Shown: piece after piece, positions 6,830-12,555 of the stretch
How the letters are laid out: each line of letters begins with the position of its first letter
How positions within the stretch are numbered: position 1 is the stretch's first letter
Notes under the pieces: generated by a model
Databases searched by the model: none
What the model was told of the DNA's origin: nothing
What the model saw: only the letters and a program-made list of their open reading frames with translations
Made by a program: the position numbers and the translations under genes
From: Spirochaetaceae bacterium
GTDB lineage: Bacteria; Spirochaetota; Spirochaetia; Treponematales; Breznakiellaceae
Assembly: GCA_031258625.1 (NCBI GenBank)
Contig: JAIRMO010000021.1
Span: 1-17,542, forward strand
Length of the DNA stretch: 17,542 bases
Reading direction: 5' to 3'

Positions 6830-7224
6830 AATTCAAAGTTTAAATAGGCATAAAGAGAAAAGACGCCTAAAAGAACTTCCGGGGGGCGGCCTGATGCCTT
6901 GGCCTAAACAGCGGCCTTTATTGGGCCTACGCCGTGGCGCCTTATTTCGTCAACACACTACCGCCTGCGATTATCGGGCGCCTGTCGGCCGGGCAAATAG
7001 CGGTTCCCCCCGGAGGGTCCCCCCGCTATTTGCCCGCCGCCACCCCAGGTTAACTTTTTTGGGCGTCTTTTCTCTCCGAAAAAAAGTAAAAATTGCTGCA
7101 AAAAAAGGGAACGTTATGGTAAAAAATGACCAAATGGTTACCGTATTGAATTAAGATGACCATATCCTTCAAAACCATTTGGTCATTTTTAGATTGAACG
7201 AGCCTTTTTTTTAAACTTTGAATT
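6830..7224. repeat. Non-coding element with nested inverted repeats
   Basis: AATTCAAAGTTTAAA (6830-6844) is exactly inverted at 7210-7224, giving 15-bp ends to a 395-bp segment. Inside, AGAGAAAAGACGCC (6854-6867) is inverted at 7062-7075. A hairpin GGGCAAATAGCGG (6991-7003) / CCGCTATTTGCCC (7023-7035) and a second hairpin at 7122-7190 lie within. No convincing gene is present; frames here read through the repeats. The layout resembles a MITE or compound of small mobile elements. Confidence 0.6.
7122..7190. repeat. 18-bp perfect inverted repeat hairpin
   Basis: AAAAATGACCAAATGGTT (7122-7139) is the exact reverse complement of 7173-7190, with 33 bases between. The arms are AT-rich with a T-run at the 3' end on the plus strand, so it could act as a terminator from either side, or be part of the surrounding element. 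Confidence 0.7.
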
Positions 7225-7241
7225 CCTGTTCCCAAGGCAGC

Positions 7242-7575
7242 AATTCTCATTTTCAACTATTCCGGGGGTTCCCCGTCATAGCCAGTGGCATAACACATGA
7301 AATCACGCCAGGACTCGTGCAGCGCAAGCCGTAATGCCGTCCTCAGAATGTTGAAAAACTCGTCCAAACGCCGTTCACTCGCCCGGGTCCGCCGATAATC
7401 CTCGTCACAGAGCCCCAATATCGTGTGAAAGAGAAACGCCAGCAGGTTCAATACGCAAAAGACTTCGCTCCCATGGCTTTCCCTATGCCCAAAGTTGTGT
7501 TCCCGATTCCGTCGGTCCGGCACTCCCTCCCCGGTTTCATCCAAATACCCTATCACTTTTTTGAAAATGAGAATT
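7242..7575 (-). mobile_element. Internally deleted insertion sequence with 15-bp ends
   Basis: AATTCTCATTTTCAA (7242-7256) is perfectly inverted at 7561-7575. The 334-bp segment between carries only the last 99 codons or so of a transposase on the minus strand. Its stop codon directly abuts the left inverted repeat, as at the 3' end of a real insertion sequence. The 5' part of the transposase gene is gone, leaving a non-autonomous remnant. Confidence 0.7.
7257..7556 (-). pseudogene. Transposase C-terminal fragment
   Basis: The 99-residue reading, with only a GTG available at its start, includes NREHNFGHRESHGSEVFCV, a conserved-looking LNLLAFLFHTILGLCDEDYR, and a His-rich LALHESWRDF. This resembles the C-terminal region of transposases with an NFGHG(K)...LNLLAFLFHT motif that I recall from DDE transposases of spirochaetes and deltaproteobacteria; the exact IS family is not certain. 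The catalytic DDE core, which should lie upstream, is absent, so no active transposase is made. The frame fills the space between the two 15-bp terminal repeats. Confidence 0.65.
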
Positions 7576-7591
7576 CAAAGACGGATTTTTG

Positions 7592-7621
7592 TTGACAGTA
7601 TTTCGGAAGGGCGCCTATAAT
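7592..7621 (+). promoter_or_regulatory. Consensus sigma-70 promoter for the hydrolase gene
   Basis: A perfect TTGACA (7592-7597) and a perfect TATAAT (7616-7621) are separated by 18 bases. Transcription would start near 7628, giving a leader of about 155 bases before the ATG at 7784. The -35 box lies only 16 bases from the insertion-sequence end. Confidence 0.85.
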
Positions 7622-7627
7622 TAATGT

Positions 7628-7760
7628 CTGTCCACAAAGCCGGTTGCTTTGCGGCCAGGCTTTGCATTTGCTCCCGTTTTGTACCAAAACGGTGTGTAAA
7701 ATGCCTGTTTTAAGGTAGGGCTATAAATGTGTCTACATTATAGCCAGACTCTAATTAGAC
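7628..7760 (+). promoter_or_regulatory. Structured 5' leader with three hairpins
   Basis: Three successive stem-loops can be drawn. P1 pairs AAAGCC (7636-7641) with GGCTTT (7658-7663). P2 pairs GCATTT (7664-7669) with AAATGC (7699-7704), enclosing a perfect CCGTTTTG/CAAAACGG stem (7674-7681 and 7685-7692). P3 is GGCTATaAATGT-GTCT-ACATTATAGCC (7719-7745) with one bulge. Such density in a long leader suggests a cis-regulatory RNA, but no known riboswitch class was recognised. Confidence 0.5.
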
Positions 7761-7783
7761 TCCAATAAAATAAGGAAGACTTG

Positions 7784-9559
7784 ATGAAAAAAGTTCATGC
7801 GGCATTGATTGTTTCGCTGGGTTTGATCCTCTGTGGTTCCCTGCTGGCCTTTGTTGTTCAAATAGGGTTTGGACAGTTTGTGGTAAAGGAAGTCCGGGCG
7901 CCCACGAGCGAGGGCCCTGTGTTGAGTGCCCAGCTTATTATCCCCAAAGGGGTGTCGGTGGAAAAACCGGCTCCGGGAGTGGTTACGATTCACGGGTATC
8001 TCAATTCACGGGAGATGCAGACGAGTTTTTCCATTGAATATGCCCGGCGGGGTTATGTGGTTCTCAATATCGACATGTTCGGTCACGGCCGTTCGGGAAC
8101 GGAGGCCGCCGATGTTGTCGCCGCCCAATCCGCCGTTCGTTACCTTGCAACCCTTGATTTTGTCGATGCGCGGAATATCGGGGTAGAAGGCCATTCCAAA
8201 GGCGGCTATGCCGCTTCCATCGCAGCGCTGAGTCTTCCCCAGGGCAGCATCAAATCGATTTTGGCGATAGGTTCCGGCCTTACCTGGCTTAACTATACCG
8301 GCATGGATTGGGATGCCGCAATGCCGGTTAATTACGGAACCATCTACGGCAAATACGATGACTTCGGCTGGCTTATGTGGTCCGAAACTTCTTCCGAACA
8401 TAAGAATGTGCCCGGCTACGCTGCCTACAGCGACGCCATGAAAAAGGCCTGGGGGACCGGCGAACCCGTGACCCCCCTCAAATGGTACGGGAACAAGAGC
8501 GCCAACACGCTCTGTATCCTCTATGTGCCAAACGAAATTCATATAAAAAACCATTTTTCCAATACCTCCGCGGCTTACGCCATGAATTTCATGAACGAAA
8601 CCCTTGCCGGAGGGAATCCCGGGGGTCTTGCGGATAACGACATGATCTGGTACTGGAAGGAGATCGGCACCTCGATTTCCCTGTTAGGAATTTTCATTTT
8701 TATTTTTGCCTTTGGAGATTGGATACTCTCGGTGGGGAAAAACAGGGACTATACCGTTGCCTGTTCTCCGGGAAAGGCCCGTTTCAGCCCCCGGTTCTGG
8801 ATTATGCTGATACTGGGTTCAGCCCTGCCTGCTTTGACTTTTTACGGTTTCATGAATTTGGGAGTCAAGGTGCTGAAATTGAGCCGCATCTTCCCCCAGG
8901 AGACTTCCAGTGCCGTGGGTTTCTGGGCCTTCTTGAATGGCATTCTCACCCTGGCGGTCTTTGTTGTCCTCTTTTTTGTATTTGGAAAAAAAGAAGGGGC
9001 CGATCCCGGCGAATGGGGCTTCAAAGGCCAGGCAAAGAACATTGGGCGTCAGATTATCCTGGGTTTAGTCACCGTCGGCGCCGCATATATCCTGCTCTGC
9101 GTGGTGAATTTTTTCTTTATAGTCGATTTCCGCTCAATTCTTATCGGGTTCATGCCCCTTACACTGGCGAAATTCCAGGCTATATGTTCATATTTTCTCT
9201 TTTTTGCCGTGTTTGCCCTTTGCAATGCCCTTGCCCTCAACGCATCCTACCGCTTTGAACAAGGCGGTTATCTTAAAACCGCCCTTTTCAGCATACTGGC
9301 CAACGTGGGAGGCATGCTTGTGCTGGTGATCTACGGTTATGGAGGCATGCGTATTCTTGGGTACCTGCCCTTTGCCCAGACCGGCTGGTCTCTACGGATT
9401 ATTCAATCCCTGAGCTTCCTTGTGTTCCTCCCCCTGGCCGCCCTGATCAATACGTATTTTTACAAAAAGACCGGCGCCATCTATATGGGAGCGGTTATCA
9501 CCGCCGTTTTGCTTACCTTTTCCACCGTGGGGAATACCAGCTTCGATTTCCTGTTCTAG
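7784..9559 (+). CDS. Membrane-anchored alpha/beta hydrolase with polytopic C-terminal domain
   Basis: The 591-residue protein begins with a transmembrane or signal-anchor segment (7-27). An alpha/beta hydrolase domain follows (about 45-275), with VVTIHGYLNS for the oxyanion region, the nucleophile elbow GHSKGG (Ser138) and a likely catalytic His257 in IKNHFS. Several hydrophobic segments follow from about 296 to the end, around eight by eye. The hydrolase would lie on one membrane face, probably outside given the N-terminal anchor. The substrate is unknown; an ester or peptide is typical of the fold. ATG 7784 is chosen over TTG 7781 because AAGGAAG (7772-7778) is correctly spaced. It has its own strong promoter and stands alone beside mobile-element debris, so it may be an acquired accessory gene. 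The two-domain call is firm, the function unknown. Confidence 0.85.
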   Translation: MKKVHAALIVSLGLILCGSLLAFVVQIGFGQFVVKEVRAPTSEGPVLSAQLIIPKGVSVEKPAPGVVTIHGYLNSREMQTSFSIEYARRGYVVLNIDMFGHGRSGTEAADVVAAQSAVRYLATLDFVDARNIGVEGHSKGGYAASIAALSLPQGSIKSILAIGSGLTWLNYTGMDWDAAMPVNYGTIYGKYDDFGWLMWSETSSEHKNVPGYAAYSDAMKKAWGTGEPVTPLKWYGNKSANTLCILYVPNEIHIKNHFSNTSAAYAMNFMNETLAGGNPGGLADNDMIWYWKEIGTSISLLGIFIFIFAFGDWILSVGKNRDYTVACSPGKARFSPRFWIMLILGSALPALTFYGFMNLGVKVLKLSRIFPQETSSAVGFWAFLNGILTLAVFVVLFFVFGKKEGADPGEWGFKGQAKNIGRQIILGLVTVGAAYILLCVVNFFFIVDFRSILIGFMPLTLAKFQAICSYFLFFAVFALCNALALNASYRFEQGGYLKTALFSILANVGGMLVLVIYGYGGMRILGYLPFAQTGWSLRIIQSLSFLVFLPLAALINTYFYKKTGAIYMGAVITAVLLTFSTVGNTSFDFLF

Positions 9560-9572
9560 AAGAGCCTGTGCG

Positions 9573-9592
9573 GCCCCCGCCTTGACGGGGGC
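9573..9592 (+). terminator. Hairpin after the hydrolase gene
   Basis: GCCCCCG (9573-9579) pairs exactly with CGGGGGC (9586-9592) around a six-base loop, 14 bases after the stop codon. The position fits a terminator but there is no T-run after it; an AT-rich palindrome GATAAA-TT-TTTATC follows at 9609-9622. Confidence 0.45.
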
Positions 9593-9654
9593 AGTCACCA
9601 AATTTCCGGATAAATTTTTATCGAAAAAGAAGGTGACATTGCTTATCTGATGAG

Positions 9655-10077
9655 ATGCTTGATACCCGTCCCGATCCGGACACCTGGCTTTTCCCCTTGG
9701 CATGGATCTCCGACGGGTTATCCATGGGCTCGGCATCGGGGGCTCTTTTGACGCTTATCATTCACGACTGGTTCGGGATAGTTTACAACGCCCCGGGAAA
9801 GGCGCTTTGGTTTTCATCCCTGGATTTTCTTCATTTCAACTGGAAAAACGCACCCTTCGGAGCGGGACGTTTTGACATTTCACATAACCACTCGGAATAT
9901 GCCGTCCAGAACCGTAATGTCTTTTCCGTTACCCTCGTGTTACGTTTTTTCGGGAACAGCCTTTTCAAAGACGGAAAAACCATAGATGCCGAACCGGGGA
10001 TCTACCCCGACCGGAAAACGGTACAGACGCGGTTCTTACTGCTTCCGGGCGAGGCAGTGAAGCTGGAGGTCCGGTAA
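9655..10077 (+). CDS. Unrecognised ORF, possibly a C-terminal gene remnant
   Basis: The 140-residue reading from ATG 9655 has no signal peptide, no clear start context and no family that I can name. It contains GLSMGSASGALLTLIIHDWFG (16-36), aromatic-rich FSSLDFLHFNWKNAPFGAG, SHNHSEYAVQNRNVFSV, and a C-terminal segment (RFLLLPGEAVKLEVR) that reads like the last strands of a beta-sandwich. Such ends are common in large carbohydrate-active or secreted proteins, so this may be the 3' remnant of a longer gene whose front was deleted. Codon use looks coding. No Shine-Dalgarno is seen at ATG 9655. It lies between the hydrolase gene and rex, next to a repeat-rich region, which fits decay. Confidence 0.4.
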   Translation: MLDTRPDPDTWLFPLAWISDGLSMGSASGALLTLIIHDWFGIVYNAPGKALWFSSLDFLHFNWKNAPFGAGRFDISHNHSEYAVQNRNVFSVTLVLRFFGNSLFKDGKTIDAEPGIYPDRKTVQTRFLLLPGEAVKLEVR

Positions 10078-10293
10078 AATTACATGGAACCTTTAACTCT
10101 AAGCTGACCCTTCGTCCTTGACCACAGCGCCGGTTCTTTGCAGGACCGCTTGCGGTATTATTTTAAGGCCCTGAAACCGGTAAACAAAACTTCCAAGCCG
10201 CAGTTAAACTGTTCATCAAATGATAACCATTCAAAATTACTTCCCCATATCGTCTCTTTATCCTTAATATGCCGGTAAAGGGAAGCCGTCGTC

Positions 10294-10322
10294 TTGACTT
10301 TTCCGTGCTGTTTTTCCATAGT
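10294..10322 (+). promoter_or_regulatory. Probable rex promoter
   Basis: TTGACT (10294-10299, five of six to the -35 consensus) and CATAGT (10317-10322, four of six to the -10 consensus) are 17 bases apart. The start point would be near 10329, inside the palindrome described separately. Confidence 0.5.
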
Positions 10323-10323
10323 A

Positions 10324-10339
10324 TGTAAAATGTTTCACA
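10324..10339 (+). promoter_or_regulatory. rex: Candidate Rex operator (autoregulation)
   Basis: TGTAAAATGTTTCACA is a 16-bp palindrome with one mismatched pair. It fits the inner part of the known Rex site TTGTGAA-N4-TTCACAA. It overlaps the expected transcription start of rex, 14 bases before its ATG, which is where autorepression would act. Confidence 0.6.
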
Positions 10340-10352
10340 GATAGGGGTGGTG

Positions 10353-10997
10353 ATGGTACAGATTCCTGAGCCTGCGAAGGAACGTCTGTTGTATCTTATG
10401 CGGGTCCTTGAGAAAAACGGGGCAAAACCGGTAACGTCCCATCAGATAGAGGCGCTGACCGGATGGTCCAGCCATACCATACGGAAGGATGTTTCATATT
10501 TGGAGGGGGATTGCGGCGGGAGCGTCCAGGGATATGAACCGGCAGAATTGATCCGGGGGATAAAAAAAACCCTGGGCCTTGAAACCCGCCGCCGGTTCTG
10601 TGTGGTGGGTCTGGGCAGGCTTGGTTCGGCGTATCTCAACTTCCGGGCCTTTGATTTTGGGGAATTTGAAATGGTAGCCGGATTCGATACCAGCGTCAAC
10701 CGGGTGGAGATCCTTAAATCTCCGGTACCCCTCTACCCGGCCTATAAAATGGCTGAAATCATCCGTCGTTTTTCCATAGAAATTGCCCTCCTCTGTGTCC
10801 CTGGGGAAGCCGCCCAGGGCGCCGCGGAAAAGCTGGCCGCCGCCGGGATCCGGGGGATTTTGAATTTTGCTCCGGTGGCGTTAACCCTGGATGGGGAAAT
10901 CGCCGTAAGGAACGTTTATGTGATGGATGAGCTGCGGGCCCTGGCAATAAACCTCCCCGCCAGCGGGTTTCAAGCCCCCGCTAGGCCGCCCCCTTAG
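10353..10997 (+). CDS. rex: Redox-sensing transcriptional repressor Rex
   Basis: Rex is a dimeric repressor that leaves DNA when the NADH/NAD+ ratio rises, switching on fermentative and respiratory genes. The 214-residue protein has an N-terminal winged helix (1-55, with TSHQIEALTGWSSHTIRKD), a Rossmann dinucleotide site VVGLGRLG (84-91), LLCVPGEAAQ, the typical GIRGILNFAPV, and the C-terminal helix YVMDELRALA used in domain swapping. ATG 10353 is chosen because AGGGG lies five to six bases upstream; GTG 10347 is possible. The last 15 or so residues (LPASGFQAPARPPP) are unlike Rex and are encoded by a copy of the GC-rich repeat that fills the downstream gap, so the native stop codon seems to have been replaced by repeat sequence. 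Confidence 0.93.
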   Translation: MVQIPEPAKERLLYLMRVLEKNGAKPVTSHQIEALTGWSSHTIRKDVSYLEGDCGGSVQGYEPAELIRGIKKTLGLETRRRFCVVGLGRLGSAYLNFRAFDFGEFEMVAGFDTSVNRVEILKSPVPLYPAYKMAEIIRRFSIEIALLCVPGEAAQGAAEKLAAAGIRGILNFAPVALTLDGEIAVRNVYVMDELRALAINLPASGFQAPARPPP

Positions 10998-11170
10998 AAC
11001 GCGCGGCTTCCCCCTTCGCCCATCAGTGGCGGTCGAAGGGGGGAGCCGTGTATTCAAAGGGGCGCGCGCTCCGGGGGCCTAAAACCCTCTGGCGGGGGCG
11101 GGCGAAGGGGGGAGCCGCGTGTTCCCAGAGGGCCGCCTAGCGGGGGCCTGAAACCCCCTATGGGGGCGGG
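10955..11170. repeat. Cluster of GC-rich tandem and inverted repeats
   Basis: A 69-bp unit starting near GAAGGGGGGAGCCG occurs twice in tandem (11031-11099 and 11100-11168). An inverted copy lies on the left (about 10955-11020), so GCGGCTTCCCCCTTCG (11003-11018) can fold back on the first unit. Each carries the family core GGGGC-n-T-n-AAA-CCC (11074-11099, 11143-11167, inverted at 10955-10979), also found inverted at 4573-4597 in the fab operon. The cluster separates rex from hprK and could form strong RNA or DNA structures; no gene is encoded apart from the rex tail. Confidence 0.8.
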
Positions 11171-11213
11171 GGGCGGCATTGCAGGAGTATTTGTTTTAGT
11201 TTATCATGGTAGC

Positions 11214-12203
11214 ATGATGGCAAAGCGGTTTACCGTCCTCGACCTGATTGATATCGATCTTAAAGAACACAATTCTCTTAATCTTCATTGCGTCGGGGGC
11301 AGAAAGGGACTTGCCCGGGAGATCAGCATTCCCGATATTAACCGGCCGGGGCTTGCCCTGTCGGGGTTTTACGAATCCTTTGCGTCGGAGCGGATTCAGC
11401 TTTTCGGCCGGGGGGAGGTTGCCTATCTTCGGAAGTTGGAAAAGGAGGGTGAAATTGAACCTATCAAACAGATGTTTTCGTTCCCCATACCCTGTTGTAT
11501 TTTTACCCACAGCCTGATCCCGGACCGTAATTTTTTTGAAGAGGCCGAACAGGCCCAATGCCCGATCCTCCAGACCGATTTGACTACCACCGATTTTCAC
11601 GCCCGGCTGATGCGGATCCTTTTGGATATTTTTGCCCCGGAACGGAGCATCCACGGGGTACTGGTCGAGGTATACGGCCTGGGAATACTCATCCTGGGAG
11701 ATTCCGGGGTTGGAAAAAGCGAGACCGCCCTGGAACTGATCAAGCTGGGACACCGGCTGGTGGCGGACGACGTGGTGGAGATCCGCTGTGTCAGCGGCAA
11801 TATCTTGATAGGTACCGGGGCAAACCGGATCATCGGGCATCACATGGAGATCCGGGGGCTGGGAATTATCAACATCACCCATCTTTTTGGCGTAGGGGCC
11901 ATCAGGGACCGGAAACAGATCCAACTGGTGGTGGAATTGGAAACCTGGGACGCAAAGAAAGCCTATGATCGCCTGGGGATAGAAGAAAAATATATGGACA
12001 TCCTGGGGGTGGGTATCCCGAAACTGGAGATCCCCGTAAAACCCGGCCGGAACATACCGGTCATCATAGAAACCGCCGCGATGAATGAACGGCTTAAAAA
12101 GATGGGTTACAATTCGGCTAAAGAATTTAATAAAAATATTCTTAAATGGATAGAAAGCGATCAGGCTCGATCGGTATATTTTGGGCAAGAGGATATCATC
12201 TGA
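11214..12203 (+). CDS. hprK: HPr kinase/phosphorylase HprK
   Basis: HprK phosphorylates HPr on Ser46 with ATP or pyrophosphate and removes the phosphate when Pi is high, linking metabolic state to gene control. The 329-residue protein (usual 310-330) has an N-terminal domain (1-140), the conserved His147 in SIHGVLV, the Walker A loop GDSGVGKS (162-169), RLVADDVVEI, the family block MEIRGLGIINITHLFGVGAI (211-230), and a C-terminal PVKPGRNIPVIIETAAM. ATG 11214 (or 11217) starts at the family N-terminus; a longer reading from 11160 would be encoded by the repeat cluster and is rejected. No strong Shine-Dalgarno is visible. It is 85 bp before ptsH, its substrate. No sugar-PTS genes are in the window, so the pair may be purely regulatory. 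Confidence 0.95.
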   Translation: MMAKRFTVLDLIDIDLKEHNSLNLHCVGGRKGLAREISIPDINRPGLALSGFYESFASERIQLFGRGEVAYLRKLEKEGEIEPIKQMFSFPIPCCIFTHSLIPDRNFFEEAEQAQCPILQTDLTTTDFHARLMRILLDIFAPERSIHGVLVEVYGLGILILGDSGVGKSETALELIKLGHRLVADDVVEIRCVSGNILIGTGANRIIGHHMEIRGLGIINITHLFGVGAIRDRKQIQLVVELETWDAKKAYDRLGIEEKYMDILGVGIPKLEIPVKPGRNIPVIIETAAMNERLKKMGYNSAKEFNKNILKWIESDQARSVYFGQEDII

Positions 12204-12288
12204 TGGCCGGCTGCGGTTTGGTCATGGCCCTGCCGGATCATCAAATTTTAAAAAAGTCCCGGTAAATACAGTTTTATAGGAATAGGCA

Positions 12289-12555
12289 ATGGTTGAACAA
12301 ATTGTAACCGTAACCAATAGAGCCGGGATCCATGCCCGGCCCGCGGCCTTATTGGTCCAGACCGCGAAAGATTTTAGCTCGACGATCTATCTGGAAAAGG
12401 ATGACGACCGGATTAACGGAAAATCGATCATGGGGATTATCACCCTGGGGGCGGCTTACGGGACCAAAATAAAAATTATTACCGAAGGAGAAGACGAACA
12501 GGCGGCGGCAGATGCCTTAGCCCGCCTGTTTGCATCTAAATTTGAAGAAGAATGA
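12289..12555 (+). CDS. ptsH: Phosphocarrier protein HPr
   Basis: HPr carries phosphate from enzyme I on His15 and, in organisms with HprK, is a signal when phosphorylated on Ser46. The 88-residue protein has both sites: His15 in GIHARPAA and Ser46 in GKSIMGIITLG. The length is normal. It starts at ATG 12289 with AGGAATAGG just upstream. The coding end overlaps the start of the kinase frame that follows, so these may be translationally coupled. With hprK just upstream and both sites intact, Ser46 phosphorylation is expected. Spirochaetes often lack a full sugar PTS, in which case HPr would mainly serve regulation; the window cannot show whether enzyme I exists. Confidence 0.97.
   Translation: MVEQIVTVTNRAGIHARPAALLVQTAKDFSSTIYLEKDDDRINGKSIMGIITLGAAYGTKIKIITEGEDEQAAADALARLFASKFEEE

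Larger units (their letters stand above)
6816..7246. repeat. 19-bp direct repeat pair
   Basis: GTTCCCAAGGCAGCAATTC occurs identically at 6816-6834 and 7228-7246, bracketing the inverted-repeat element between them. A diverged inverted third copy lies at 7091-7112, where AATTGCTGC and GGGAAC flank an A-run. At 19 bases the copies are longer than a usual target-site duplication; recombination or nested insertion is possible. Confidence 0.7.
10078..10352. other. Non-coding region upstream of rex
   Basis: No gene is seen in these 275 bases. A small hairpin ACCG-CTTG-CGGT (10145-10156) followed by ATTATTTT could be a weak terminator for the preceding ORF. The right end holds the rex promoter and operator. 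The rest is unremarkable AT-balanced sequence. Confidence 0.5.

Noticed and set aside
6801..7154. 117-codon plus-strand frame in the repeat nest
   Set aside because: Runs straight through inverted repeats and hairpins, starts inside the fab promoter, and has no recognisable domain.
7050..7256. 68-codon minus-strand frame
   Set aside because: Covers the 18-bp inverted repeat and the direct repeat; composition follows the repeats, no ribosome site.
10955..11170. CRISPR array
   Set aside because: The repeats are long, imperfect, adjacent and partly inverted, with no short identical repeats separated by unique spacers.
11196..12188. Minus-strand 330-codon frame opposite hprK
   Set aside because: Exact antisense of a well-supported hprK; high GC third positions produce such long open shadows here.
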